64,000 nucleotides of DNA from Sanderia malayensis (GCA_013076295.1 RQOL01000658.1:2542001-2606000), one strand, 5' to 3'. Counted from the first letter of the stretch, positions 1 to 19,339 are shown. The notes: generated from the letters alone by a model not told the origin. Numbers and translations: made by a program.

Positions 1-309
1 ACCCCAGTTATGTCTCCCACTTTCCCCCTGACAGCTCCACAAGAGAGCGTGCATCGTTTTGAATTGAGCTGAATTGGTTGAACGCATGCGCTCCTCCGTT
101 TCTTCCAAAGGACAGCATCGCTTTCTCCGGCGAAAAACGTGAAAAAGCAGACAAAAAGAAAGAAAATTTGTTGATTAAATCGCAGAGAATTTATCCTAAA
201 ATAAGTCCTTTATTTACATAAAAGATCAAGGAACGCTGTCAGCCAGCCTAATTTACCCGAAGTTCTTGTTTAGTTATGAAAAAGACCTTTTCTGAATCAA
301 GGTAACATA
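1..309 (+). promoter_or_regulatory. Upstream region and presumed promoter/5'UTR of CNOT3
   Basis: This stretch holds no coding sequence and lies directly before the CNOT3 start codon at 310. It contains a GCATGCGC core (about 84-91) resembling the NRF1 site that is common in housekeeping promoters. I see no TATA box in a convincing position. The transcription start cannot be placed from sequence alone. Confidence 0.4.
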
Positions 310-7246
<6,937 letters not shown>

Positions 7247-7859
7247 GTTGATGCCCAATCTATCTTGATCCTCAGCAAATTACAAAATTAAATCAAGAAA
7301 CCTACGATCAACAGAGGTACTGAAAACAAGTAGCCATTAAATGACTAAGGTAGTATATACCTGTCTTGTATAGATCGCTGTACAATTTGTATAATTGGTT
7401 TTGATGATAATTTTTATCTTTGTGTAGCATGCACTATCACGGATAGGGTGGCATATTTTTGTATATTAAACAAACCAAACCACATACTGGTATAGTATAT
7501 CTAGAAAGTATAATGAATTACATTGTGTTTGGGTTACCGTGTTCGTCAACCGTCGTTCCCGTGTAGCTAACTAACTCTGTTGATATTTTTGTTAGGTTTA
7601 ATCTTACCTGTCGAAGAATATCAATACATAATGAATACTATTACAATTAAGCAACATTAATTGTCTGTGTTAGTGATATGATGTTTCTTTCTTTGTTTTT
7701 CCTGAGCTGCGATTTGTTTAGGTAGGTATACAATATGGCTTTATTGCTGTTTACATTTGCAGTCGCAAAGGGTCCTGTTGAGTGATGTGCATTGGCTGTT
7801 TTTAAGCTTCTTCAAGAAGTCGGATGAAGCTATTTTACTTTTAACTTTCATAAGGCCGG

Positions 7860-8530
7860 CTTATCTCTCTTCTCTCTGCTGCCATTCACGTTTGGCGATA
7901 TTGAAAAGAGGCTGAATTCTTGAATGAGAGGTTCGAGGGCTTTACTTCTATGTTATGTTATTTAACTTTACTATTTGCTATTTTTGGCAAGGTAGCTACA
8001 CCAATACGGAAGATTACGGACAGACGAAATATCTCGGGTAAGTGCCAGTAGTGGAACATACTAATTAGAATCAATATTGAATTTAAGTCACGATTTTCTA
8101 ATGCAAGAAGTCTGCTAAATAGCTAATGTGTTCGGTCAACCAATGCGTGGTGAGTGGGAGGACATAGCCTCGTTTGCGTAAGTCTGCAATGCGGACATAC
8201 TGGCCGTTTCCGTCCGCATTTCTATATGGCGATGTCATTGTTACAGTTTCATCTGCAGCATTATAATGAAGGTGTTAGATTTCAGCTTTGTTGTATAAAT
8301 ACATTCTATATAGTTGGTTTAATTAGCCCCTTTGCTATTATAACTGTCAACTTTATATGGATAAATTATTAATTTAGTGATATATTATTTCCGCACCACA
8401 TGTGAATGCAACGATGGCATTGTTATGATGGGCGATCACTTGGGACTATATACACATTCATGCAAACATTTCATTGCGCGTAATGATGTTGCAAATATCC
8501 TCATCGGTGTTAATTAATTAATGTGTGATT
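7860..8530 (+). repeat. Copy 1 of a local direct duplication
   Basis: This segment is similar to 9815-10400 in the same orientation. Shared blocks include CACCAATACGGAAGAT (7999 and 9949), TAATTAGAATCAATAT, TTTTCTAATGCAAGAA, and the end block GTAATGATGTTG followed by GGTGTTAAT and TTAATGTG. The copies differ by substitutions and indels, so the duplication is not recent. No coding content is evident. Confidence 0.75.
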
Positions 8531-8897
8531 ACTATTTCAATCAAATCAGTTTTAAATTAATGTTATTATTATTTTTATTGATATCAATAATTACATTCCG
8601 ATGTAAAATATGTGTCCGATAGAGTTATAATTTAGGTACCTTACTGAACTTCGATTATTTTTTAAGTTTTTAAATAATTAGAAAATCTGTTCATTTGCTT
8701 GAGAGTGGGGCAACAAATTGAGCACATACTTTAAGAAATTGATATGAACTATTTTGGAGTTGCTCAGCATTGCCAATGCCTTATAGATTAATGGAATTTA
8801 TATGAACGTCTATGTTTATTGTATATACTCCCACATTTTTACCAAAAGATCTACTCGAATGCAGTTTACTTGTCTGTTTGTTATTATTTACTTCTAA

Positions 8898-9231
8898 CTA
8901 TTGTTACCTTCCTTCAAGCTTCTATTGCAGAATATTATCAAGGGACTCTCTTGCACGCGTCCAGATTTCTATTGGCTAGGGCTCACGAAGAATTTTATAA
9001 GAGACAATTGGAATAGTTTATTTGTCCTTGAAGGTTGGATTGGGACATTCTTGTACTTTTGTGACAAAAAGGTTGTTGTCTTTTGATCTTGCAAGACTTG
9101 AAGGGTATTTAACTTGTACATATTCCTAGCGTTTGTTAATACCCTATTCTTCAAACTACGAGTATAAAATAGGTCGTATGCCATTCACTAAACATTTGCC
9201 AGTTAGACACCGTATGCAGATATGGTGCAAG
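8898..9231 (+). mobile_element. Partial copy of an arm of the palindromic element
   Basis: From CTTCCTTCAAGCTTCTATTG to GGTGCAAGAAG the sequence closely follows 18400-18765, the left arm of the palindrome at 18.4-20.7 kb, and therefore also its right arm in reverse. It keeps the TATA-like block GAGTATAAAAT (9160-9170) and the downstream CACTAAACATTTG. Similarity stops at GGTGCAAGAAG. The palindrome continues with its own leader there, whereas this copy runs into Dispatched-derived sequence. Confidence 0.8.
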
Positions 9232-9340
9232 AAGCCGTGATGCTGGAAGCGAGGCCAGTGTTGAATGCTCTTGCCGCTGTGAAACTCGTCACAAACATTG
9301 CAGCAGTGGCATGGAGCAATGCATTTATGAGTTTGTACTT
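9232..9340 (-). pseudogene. Inverted fragment of a Dispatched-family exon
   Basis: On the minus strand this encodes ALLHATAAMFVTSFTAARAF, nearly identical to ALLHATAAMFVTSFTTATAF in the intact Dispatched-like gene about 4.5 kb downstream (codons around 13786-13870). By eye nucleotide identity is close to 88% over some 95 bases. The reading frame survives, but there are no flanking exons, so this is an isolated gene fragment. It abuts the partial element arm at its left (9231/9232). It could come from the neighbouring gene or from another Dispatched paralogue. Confidence 0.8.
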
Positions 9341-9814
9341 ACTAATTGTGACGTGAAATGCAGTAGCAGTTTTCAAACGTTGCAACGAGGAAGTTATGTG
9401 ACATAAAAAGGGACAATACCTGTGGCAAAGTAAGTAACATGATGATAAAGTAAAGATAAAAATTGTAATAGTGGTTACTTTTGTCACTATTATAATCGTT
9501 ATTTCAACGTATAAACCACTTCTATCCCTATTAGATACTTTGCTTGAAAGCAAATCACCCTGTTGTGGTTTGTTAACACCCAACAAATTTTCCTTGTAGA
9601 TCGTTACAGATTTTTCTAAAAACAATAAGATAAAATTTCATTCAAGATGAAAACAATGACAAAATAATGTTGTCTCACAGAATCTCCGACAGAAGAGAAT
9701 ATGTATGAGCTAGTAAAGAGACTCCTTGCATAATCTATATTATACTTTGGACTTTGTTCGACTTGTGGTTTATCTGGATTTGCCGTCCACGTTTTTGCTG
9801 ATCCCTTTTCTTTT

Positions 9815-10400
9815 TTGCGCTGCCATTTACATAAATGTCAATATTGAAAAATTGTATTCATAAATAAGAGGTTCAAGGACTTTACTTCAAAGGCTTTACT
9901 AGTTATACTATGTAACTTTAATTTTGCCGACTTTTTTGGCAAGGTACACCAATACGGAAGATAAATGCCAGGCAGAACATCTTCAGTAAGTGCCAGTAAA
10001 GGGAACATATTAATTAGAATCAATATGGAATTTAAGTCACCATTTTCTAATGCAAGAAATCTGCTTAGCTAATGTGTTCAACCACGTTTAGCCAATATCC
10101 ACAACCGGATATGTTACCAAGCCCCTGCTCGTCTCGACATTCTGGATTGAATTACAGTAAAACACTGAGGGAATACGGGGGTCTGCATGACAACTTTCTT
10201 TGTTTCTAGTTACGTGGTTAGTGAGAGGACTCAGCCTCGCTTTAGTTTCGTATGCTGTTTTCGCACCGCTTATTTGTATAAAGGGATGTGCTTGTCAAAT
10301 AGAGCAGTCAGTTACTAAAGTTGCACTTCACGCAGTCATTACATTGCAAGTAATGATGTTGTAAATATTCTGAGCGGTGTTAATGAATTAATGTGCATAG
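9815..10400 (+). repeat. Copy 2 of a local direct duplication
   Basis: This is the partner of 7860-8530 and ends about 55 bp before the proposed first codon of the Dispatched-like gene. The DNA just upstream of that gene, possibly its promoter, therefore also exists as a second copy 1.9 kb further upstream. The element-arm copy and the Dispatched fragment lie between the two copies. Confidence 0.75.
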
Positions 10401-10454
10401 TTCTTGCTTTTTACGAGTGAAGAAGCAAGTCAATTGGGATTGTGAACTGAAAAC

Positions 10455-13400
10455 ATGGCGAATGATATTGAACATATTTGTCCTGCTAGAGTTGCTCCAT
10501 GCAACGACGACACAGAAACCTCAACCCCACAACAAAAGACAAACTTTCAAGGAAAGATCAGACACTGGTAAAATATATTTTTATTTCATTGTAATATTCA
10601 TAAGTATTACAAAGTTCGTTATTGTTTCAAGCATGTTTGCTCTGTGTCGTTCATTTTATAAATATAGACGTTATAAATGCGACATTTGAGTTGATAATTG
10701 TCGTTTAAAGTACGAGGAAAGCTTGTGAGCAGACGGTTCAAGTTTCAGCGAGTTTACTTTTATTTGCTGAAGAATGAAGATGATTTGAGTTGCTTGTTTG
10801 CTACTTGGATGCTAGAAGTGATATTCACTCTTTGAGGCAGTACTACTGAATGGCTTGGTCATTTTGACTGTAAAGTGTTAGAAATCTTATTAAGTTTAAT
10901 TTACATCGCCTCGCCAAGAAACTTAGGTTCTTGTCTAGGCAGAATTTCTCCGTGCGGATCTGCTGTTGTCTTCAACCTGCTTTTTTTCCTAGTCAATTTC
11001 ATTTTAATGTCAAGGTAGCAACTGTTCCAACCTGCTCCAAATACTTTAAAAAGTTCTCGGTTAGGTTAATATGAAATGAATAACGATAACGAATTGTCAG
11101 AAAGCTGAATTTGACTCTTATAGCTGAAAAGAGCTATTTTATTTCTTTCCATTGTATCCCGGACTACTATTCCAAACCTCTTTGGCAGGAAAAATATGCT
11201 TAAATTAGGCCCTGAGTAAATTACAATATATCAAAATGAATCAAGCAACATTGGAGACGTTTGTATGGTGTTTCTTCTTTTCACAGATTAAAGATACGAT
11301 CCTGTTACATGTAAACGAAATCATTTTGTGGTTATTAACTGCGTGTTTTCTTGATGATCAAATGGTGAACGTGAAATGTTTGTCAAAATGAATGCACCAC
11401 CGGACATTCATTCCATAAATCTAAGAACTGAATTACGCTAGTCCATGCAATTTTCTTCCTTGTTCGTCACTGCTAAAAGGAAAGCTAGACTGACAACACA
11501 ACGTCTGGCAAACTGAATGTCCCACCTTTTCGAGACAAGATTATAACTTGTCTTCATTCAAGACTTACTTATTGAATCAATCCAATATTTCAGGCCTGTG
11601 AGACTTGTATATATAAAAAACATCTTCTTAAATAAAGACTGTGCACATTTATTTATTTAACTAAAACATTGAATTCTCCTAGGTATGCTACACTGCTTGC
11701 AAGACATCCTTGGGTTGCCTTTCTTTTGACATTTCTTATGATTATCATCGCTGCTACAAGTGGATTCATTCAAGTATTGGGGGCAAAACCCTTGCCTGAC
11801 TTTTCTTCACCCAGTAAGGTGAGTGCTACTTTAAATTAGTAGTTTTTCAAAGCCAGACATGCTGTGATAACTCGTTTTAACAACCAGACACCTAGCGTCG
11901 GCTATGTTTGTACCAATCGCTCTTCTAAACTGCGTTTCTTTGAACACTCTTTCATGGAACACAGTTTCACCACAAAAGAATTATTGAATAAGCAGTTGAA
12001 TTGGTGAAAATAATGTCAGAAATGTACAACATGATATATTAGAGTTGTGGAAACACGTTTTTTTGAAAGAAAGTTCCTAATATGCAGAACAATAGAACAG
12101 GGCAAGGCACCAAGGAAAGGGAAAGAATTAAGCTGGTTTTGACGATGATTACAACAAAGTAACGTCTGAGAATATATTTTGTTATTGTTTTCATTTTGAA
12201 TGAAAGTCAACTTGAAGGAATGAATGAAGGAACCAACTTTTGTACATAACAACTCAAATTGCAGAGTTGCTTTAGATCACAGCGCAGCTTCTAATGAAGA
12301 TTGTATTGGTTTATATTTTTCTTTAGTTTAATGCACCTTATTGCAATACTGATGAAACTAATAATTATGATAATCACTGTTACATTCGCTATCTTTATTC
12401 CACCACCGTAACAATCATGTTATTTATCTTCCATCAAGTGTTGTCGTTATCTGACTTCTTTAAAAATTCCACATCGCAATTTTGAAGACATATATAAGTT
12501 TAATAATAATGGCGGATGATAGAGTCGTTTATTCTTGATAATGTTGTTTACCTTGCTGGAAGCATCAACTCAATGCAACCACAAAGCGAAGCACCCTGCT
12601 TTTCCATGATTCATAAGAGGGTCCAAATGTAGATCAGCTGAATGGACGGGGGTTAGTCATGCCTTGTTTCAGCATGTTATAAAACACTTGCATTGTGTTT
12701 TTACCAACAGGGATTCGAAGCAAGAGGAACCCTGATCAGCAAAAGAATTTTATCATATAACAATCTGCATGCTAACATGCATGGTATTGATCGTCTTCCA
12801 ACAAGCACTTATCTACCAAGCGCTACAACAACACAAAAACGTCATCAAAAAGACAATACAACATGTTCATTCAATCCCTATTCTTATCTATCTTCCAAGA
12901 CTATCTATAAGTCGATAAACGGCGATGATCTAATGTCAGCAGAACGACTGAAGCAAGTGTGCAAGATGGAGAAATCAATTGTTAGAGACGAGCCTCGTTT
13001 TGATGAAGAATGCGTACGAGACTCTCCCTCAAACTCATGCTGTCCATCACTGTCCCTTGGGCATTACGTTGCTGTTTACAACAAGAAGGCAAGCTGCTTT
13101 AACATCACTCAAAATGATGTCAACAATCTCAGAAAATTAATGCAAAAGTACAAAGGAATGTATGATAAAGGAAATCTTACACGAGGCTGCGAGCCTCATT
13201 TTCAATCCCCTGTTGCGATTGATTGCAAAGATAGATCTATGGTTAACTACATCTTCATGTTCATGGTGGATAAAGAGTTTATCAAGGAGTCGCAGAAACT
13301 TGGCAAGTTGACATATACAGTTGCATTCAGTTCCATTATTCCAAGCAAAACATTTCTCAAAGACATGTACATGAATAAATTTAGGAACAAAGTACTACCA

Positions 13401-15613
13401 GAGGAAGCTGGCATTGTGTTGGCAGCGTATGATTTTGAAAACATGAAGACAACGGCTTATGATACTCAGTTGATCAACGATGTTTGGTACATAATGCTTG
13501 CTGTGTTTCTCATCTTGTGCTTAATGTGGGCTTACAGTGGCTCACTATTTATCAGTGTTATGGGATTCAGTTCTGTTGGATTTGCCATCATCTTATCATA
13601 TTGGATATACACAGTGATATTTGGACTGAGTTTCTTTCCCTTTCTTAACATCATGACGGCGATATTTGTGGTTGGCATTGGTGCTGATGACATCTTTGTT
13701 TACGTGTTGGCATGGAGACATGCGCGACAAGGCTCCACTAAAAGAAACCCGGATGTTGAAACAATTATCAAATGGACGGAGTATGCATTGCTTCATGCCA
13801 CAGCTGCAATGTTTGTAACGAGTTTCACCACGGCAACAGCATTCTACGCTGGCCTCTCTTCCAGCATCACAGCATTGCAATGCTTTGCTGTATTTGCAGG
13901 AACAAGCATCTTAACCAATTACTTTCTCATGATAACATGGCTCCCGGCTGTTATGGTCGTACAAGAAAGGTTTTTCGCCCCGTTGATCTGCCAGAAAGTG
14001 ACCAGCAATCAAATCCACATCCATCCTGGTACGTCAGTCATTTCTCAAGAAGAACTCAAACGCAAGAGAGAGGGTCGATTCAGAACGTTTTTGAGCCAAA
14101 CAAGAAATACAATTAAAAGACTCTCTGATGTTGTGTTCAGAGATTGGATTGGTAAAACGGTTGTTAAACTGCGATACTGTTGGTTGGCATTGCTTTTGAT
14201 TTTGGCGGTGTTTGGCATGCTGTCCCTTACATTCCATCCGAAATTGTCCCTTCCAACGACCCAAAGTTCTCCCCTCTTTATCGAGGACCATTCAATCGAA
14301 CAATATGATTCAACTGTAAAAGGCAAACTGCAAATTGATAAGACCTTGAGTACCAGTGGATTAGCATTCCCTGTTATTCTGGTTTGGGGGGTCAGCGCTG
14401 TTGACAATGGATATTTTCTCGACCCTGATAGCACTGGTTCTACTGTTTGGGACAATTCTTTCGACTTGACAAGCGAACAAAGTCAACTGAAAATGCTTGA
14501 ATTGTGCCAGGATGTTAAATCTCAAAAATTCTACGACAAGTTAAGAAACGCAGAAACCTGGTGTTTTCTTGACGATTTCAATAGCTACCTTCAGCAACCA
14601 TGCACGAATGGATCATTTACCAGTCAAATTTGTTGCAACAAAAATATACCACTTTCTGGTCTTCAGTTTAAGCAATGCACAAAAGAATATGTGAAATGGA
14701 AAGAGCTTCAATCCATTAACTTACCAATCAAGCTTGATACTGATGGAGCTGTGAAGGCGCTTGTATTTAAATTCAATTCAAATCACGACTACCAATTGAA
14801 GTTCAGCCCTGCGGAGCAGTTTTGGGAGCAAGTCAAAGCATGGGCCGACAGAAGATTGTCACAACTTCCAACTGGTACACACAAAGGATGGGTAATAAGC
14901 AACTTATATTTCTATGACCTACAGAAGAGCATTGCAGATGGTACTGTTAAGACAATTGCTGTCTCAATTGGAATATCAGCTATTGTGTTGTTGGTGACAA
15001 CTCAGAACATAATCATAACATTCTATGCTGTCATTGCAATAACAGCAATTATCAGTGTGACAATTGGATCTCTTGTTGCCGCCGGCTGGCAATTAAATAT
15101 ACTTGAATCAATGACAATGTCAGTGGCCGTGGGCCTCTCAATTGATTTCACCCTGCATTACGGAGTTGCTTACTTCAGTTGTGAAGATTCTCAATCAAGA
15201 AAGGACAGAGTTCATTACTCATTGTGGCATGTTGGATCGGCTGTTGCTATGGGAACTGTAACGACATTTCTTGCAGGTACGAGAAATTACATAAGAACAC
15301 TGATGTTTCATACTTTATTTGTTTCTGTGTTTTCACGTATAACTAATATTTGCTTTGTTTATTTTGAACAGGTTTGGTTATGATGCCATCCGTCATTTAC
15401 GCTTACATCCAAATTGGACATTTTTTGATGTTGATCATGTCAACAAGCTGGGTTTATTCGACTTTTTTCTTCTTGGCTTTGTGCGCCATTTTGGGACCAC
15501 AGGGACACGTTGGCAATGTCATTCATTGCTGGAAGCTAACACCACTGAAGAAGTCGAAAGTTGCCGATGCCGATGTTATTAGAAACAGTCATGCTGAAAA
15601 CAGCAATGATTAG
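10455..15613 (+). CDS. Dispatched-like RND/sterol-sensing-domain membrane protein
   Basis: Dispatched proteins are multipass RND-family transporters that release lipid-modified Hedgehog from producing cells. I read four coding exons: 10455-10567, 11683-11818, 12711-15276 and 15372-15613, totalling 1018 aa. A first membrane segment (FLLTFLMIIIAATSGF) lies near residue 55. A large Cys-rich extracellular loop follows, then a sterol-sensing-like bundle carrying GIGADDIFVYV near residue 405 and the Dispatched signature MFVTSFTTATAFYAGLSSSI. A second loop and second bundle carry GLSIDFTLHYGVAY near residue 890. The GxxDD and GxxxD acidic residues match the RND ion-relay positions and are present. 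The end (TSWVYSTFFFLALCAILGPQ) also fits Dispatched. The first exon is the least certain. Patched and PTCHD are less likely because the motif set matches Dispatched. Which paralogue (DISP1, 2 or 3) is unresolved. Confidence 0.9.
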
Positions 15614-15778
15614 TGCGTCAAATGATAATTATAATATAATAATATTGCCAATAGGTTGGACAAGAGTTTTTAATTCTTAGATGTGTTAGGCGTCATTATT
15701 TTTATGTAAAATGGCCTTAAGTTTTTTTTGATTTGCTTGTGTGTAATATGGTGCTATACCTGCAAATTTGAAATTTGA

Positions 15779-15784
15779 AATAAA
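15779..15784 (+). terminator. Candidate polyadenylation signal of the Dispatched-like gene
   Basis: An AATAAA hexamer lies about 165 bp after the stop codon, followed by TTGTTGT-rich sequence, as expected for a cleavage/polyadenylation site. Confidence 0.55.
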
Positions 15785-16163
15785 ATTTGTTGTCTTATTA
15801 GTTAAGTTTAGTTTTTCAGTTTTAAATGTAGCCTGTAATATTTAGATGTATATTTGACTGCTAATGTTAATTGGTATTGTTGAGTGGTTGCTACTTATGT
15901 AGTGCCATGCGTGGACTCGAACTTGGCTCCAATTTCAAATTTCGTTTTTGCTCATTCAGAATTTTAATTAGTCGAACCATGCACTTTGCGCCTCCACAAT
16001 CACATTCTTCGCACACCTTGCTGCCTGGCGCTGGCCTACGCTTCAAGTCAAACTGAAAAGAGAACATTTGAGAAGATGACACAGACAGACAGTGACCTAA
16101 TGGAACATGGCGACAAGACAAAGCAAGACTAAGATATTCTTTCTTTTTATTTGCATCGTATAG

Positions 16164-16255
16164 GCAGTTACAGAGACTCTACAAGCTCATTTGAAGAAGG
16201 AAGACTATCTACTGATAGCTCTGAATGAAATCATGCTGGAGTTTATATTTGGCAG
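16164..16255 (+). other. Unassigned exon-like segment upstream of TMEM220
   Basis: A 92-nt open segment lies between an acceptor (CATCGTATAG) and a donor (GGCAG|GTAAAA). In one frame it reads AVTETLQAHLKKEDYLLIAL and continues open to the donor. I do not recognise the peptide. Joined to the TMEM220 first exon it would not stay in frame. It is therefore a TMEM220 5'UTR exon, an exon of an unfinished or decayed gene, or chance. Confidence 0.3.
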
Positions 16256-16659
16256 GTAAAACATTGGTTATATGGTAATTCATTTTTCACTTCCCTGGCG
16301 AACTATACATAGTAATACAGTATTAGTATGGTTTTAGGAAGCCCAGAAATTGTAGAATTAGCCTCTTTGGGAGTGATTTTTTATAAATTTCGAAGATTTG
16401 ATTTTAACCCAATGTCAATGACCAATAAAAGCTCAATATATTGCTTCTTGAAGCTGAACTAACAAAGCTGAACCAATAAAACAATGACCACTGTTGTTTT
16501 CACATTACATTTTGCCCGTTTCTTATCAATTCATTCAATGTAGTTTCCACTGAGCATTGTAGATAAATGCAATTGGTGTGGCAATCTGCTTTTGTATAGT
16601 GAATTGTCATATTCTTAGCTCTATTTTACCATTGGTTGTCTATTTATTTTTGAAGAGAA

Positions 16660-18262
16660 ATGGTGCATGCTGTAAATGTGTCTGATGAGAGTAAAGATGT
16701 GCCTGGTGACATGAAATATTTAGCATGGAGATTTATAAACATGATAATGGCTGCATGCTTCTCCTTTGCTGCCTTTGTGCAGATCAATGATCCAGATTCT
16801 TTGGTTTGGATTGTAAGTATAGATGGAGTTATCAAAAATATTTCTCTTTAACATAGCTATAATATTTTAATTGTATAATTTATTTGAAAATTTGTTAATC
16901 ACATGTCATTTTGTTTTCAGTTGCTGTATGCTTTACCTGCTTTGATTTGCCTAACAATTGTCTTTCATCCACTCATACAACGTATGCATAATTTTCATAA
17001 ATTTGCATTGATTCTTATTTGCCATGAATATTTCTATTTTCACGTTATTTATCAATCTTAAAAGAATATTAAGACAGCTCTTTCTTTCTTTTCCACCAGG
17101 AAAATGGCATTTAAAGCTTGTCTGCATTATCCATTCTATCATATGTGGTTTTGGTATAATATACTCATTAAAGAACGGATATGATGAAATTCTCACTAAC
17201 AATTCCAACATTTTTGCTGTTGAAGAGGCAAGGTAAGGGTGCCATGTTTTCATGTCAATGCAAAAATGCTTAAGGACTATGGATTATTAAGATTTAAGTC
17301 TTTATTTTGTTGTTGTTGTTGTTGTTGGTATGACCTGAAGTTGAATAAAATTTCTCTTCATTAATTCTTCTCTTTACTTATGCCATCTCTTGTGCTAGGT
17401 ATCTTACAATTACTCTCTCTAATCATTTCTGCTACAACCCTAGTGAGCTTATTTATCTTTTTAAAACTAAAATACAGTCCTTGAACTTATCTTTTTAAGT
17501 GAAGATATGTTTGGTTTGAAATCTTAGCAAGAGTATGATATTCATAATTGGTATGTTATTTATTTACAGAGAAGCCGGCGGCCTTGCTATTGTTTTATCT
17601 TGGTTATTGATGATTGCATTTATTGATTCGAAAAGGTAACATTTCAGATTTTGTATAATTTCCACTATTGCATCTAACATTATTGGCGAATACATTCACA
17701 TTTTGACAAATAACTTGAACTCTTATAATCAAAAGTGACATTGGTCAGAAAAATGTTCTGAGAATTTTTTTCATTGAAAAATCGTCTAATTACAAAACAA
17801 ACAAATTTAACACTTGACTTGTATTATTGAGCTGTATATGAGTTTATTTTCCTTGTGATTTTGAATTCTTTAAAATCTTTTAACAGAAGCCAAAACTAAA
17901 AATATTACCTTCTTTATTTTTGGCTGATTTGCAAGGCAGGTTTTGAACCCAGCATCTCGAATTTCGGAACTGGAGTCTCGCGTTTTACTTTCTCTGCCAT
18001 TCACCCACCTCCATCCCCCAGAACTCATCACATATTTAATACTTACTACTCTACCGCCAAGGTCTCGAGTTCGATTCCCGTCATAATAATTTACGTTCAA
18101 CTTTTATTTACTTATAGCGTGAACACAATGGCACTTAGAAGCTGGTTTGCAATATCAACAATTGCGTTAATTCCATTTCTATCAGCATTGGCTTACTTAT
18201 CTACAGTTGATATGTCTCAAGTCCCAAAGCATTGCAGTGGCATCATTAATCGTTTTAAATAG
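16660..18262 (+). CDS. tmem220: Transmembrane protein 220 family
   Basis: A small multipass membrane protein of poorly known function. Five coding exons (16660-16812, 16921-16981, 17100-17232, 17570-17635, 18118-18262) give 185 aa, with all junctions in frame. Family features are visible: an N-terminal segment with AFVQINDPDSLVW (compare AALVQVNDPD in the human protein), a second segment LLYALPALICLTIVF, a third after KWHLKL, the conserved EEAREAGGLAIVLSW, and a final pair of hydrophobic segments ending near a cysteine (KHCSG). The start MVHAVNV is the only in-frame ATG in the first exon ahead of the conserved core. The final intron contains a tRNA-related repeat. Confidence 0.88.
17930..18090 (-). 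mobile_element. tRNA-related SINE-like repeat in TMEM220 intron 4
   Basis: Two Pol III B-box-like motifs face outward: GGGTTCAAAACC on minus (17939-17950) and GTTCGATTCCC on plus (18069-18079). The reverse complement shares the block GAACTCGAGACCTTGGCGGT and following bases with 23421-23480 in an IFT70 intron, so this is a dispersed family. The reverse complement also shows an A-box-like block. Confidence 0.6.
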
Positions 18263-18824
18263 AGGTATGAACACATGTTAGCATGTTATTTATCATTTTC
18301 ACAATTTATTGTTCGCTGTTTGTTGTCAATCACAAGGATATACATCGCTTCATTGCTTCACTTGCTTAGCGACGTCTTTTTGAATGCATCTTTCAACCAT
18401 TGTTACCTTCCTTCAAGCTTCTATTGCAGAATATTATCAAGGGACTCCATTGCACACCTCCAGTTTTCTATTGGCTAGGGCTCACGAAGAATTTTATAAG
18501 AGACAATTGGAATAGTTTATTTGTCCTTGAAGGTTGGCTTTGGACATTCTTGTACTTTTGTGACAAAAAGGTTGTTGTCTTTTGATCTTGCGACACTTGA
18601 AGGGTATTTAATTTGTACATACTTTGCATTCCAGTCTTGTTGAAGTTTCAATAGGTCCTAACATATGTTAATAACCTATTCTCCAAGCTACGAGTATAAA
18701 AGAGGGCCCTACTCTGTTCACTAAACATTTGTCCAGTTGGGCACGCCGTATGCGGATGGTGCAAGAAGACTGCAACACTACATGGGCCTAAAGACCAAAG
18801 CTACAGTACTATAATGGCCTAAAG

Positions 18825-19129
18825 ATGAAGCCATCATTGGTTCAAGCGCAATACCTCGAGGCGTCATTGGTTGAAATTCAAAATTGCATTGGTCTGGATG
18901 AAGCCGAATATTTGATGGAGAATTGCGTAGCATTTTCAACAAACGGTAAGAAAATCAATTATTTATATTCAAGTACATCCACGATAGAAGTAATTTATCT
19001 TGTTAGTTTTTCTATATCATGCTACATTTACATTTTCATAACACCTTATAATTTTGCCTTCGTTTTTCTTTAGATGAAGAAGACAACAAGCCAAGACGAG
19101 CAGAAGGGTGTTTGGCAAGAAAAACCTGA
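18825..19129 (+). CDS. Putative two-exon mini-gene in the left arm of the palindrome
   Basis: An ATG at 18825 opens a frame to 18945, followed by a good donor (AACG|GTAAGA). An acceptor (TTCTTTAG) precedes 19074, and the joined frame runs to TGA at 19129, giving 59 aa that start MKPSLVQAQYLEASLVEIQN. A TATA box lies 130 bp upstream. CATTGG motifs recur through the exons. I recognise no domain. The mirror copy in the right arm (20335 to 20031, minus) keeps the frame and acceptor but its donor reads GTCAGA. It may be a real small transcript of the element or merely an open repeat. Confidence 0.3.
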
Positions 19130-19339
19130 CGATGTCATTGGTTCAAGCACGAGGCGTGAAGACGTCATTGGTGAAACATGTCTAACAAAGGGCAAGTGTA
19201 GCTTATTTATATTTTCTAAAAATTTCGATTTATATCAATACATAAGTAATCAATGTCTGTTACGTCATAGTTTTCATTTGTTCTGATACGTTTACAAATG
19301 CTAAATATTTTACATTTATTTTATTCTTTGTAGATAAAG

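Larger units (their letters stand above)
7247..10454. other. Spacer between CNOT3 and the Dispatched-like gene
   Basis: No host gene is visible here. The first few hundred bases are presumably the CNOT3 3'UTR. The rest is repeat-derived: a diverged direct duplication (7860-8530 against 9815-10400), a copy of an arm of the palindromic element (about 8898-9231), and an inverted Dispatched fragment (about 9232-9340), each listed separately. About 9340-9815 is AT-rich with nothing recognisable. Confidence 0.7.
15614..16659. other. Spacer between the Dispatched-like gene and TMEM220
   Basis: This holds the Dispatched 3'UTR and poly(A) signal, then two exon-like stretches with no assignable gene. 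One is on plus (16164-16255, listed separately). The other is on minus, about 15891-16039, bounded by a good acceptor (TTCTCTTTTCAG) and open to a stop, encoding a Cys-rich end with CEECDCGGAKC. The rest is AT-rich with nothing recognisable. Confidence 0.5.

Noticed and set aside
17305..17327. TTG microsatellite in TMEM220 intron 3
   Set aside because: Ordinary short simple repeat.
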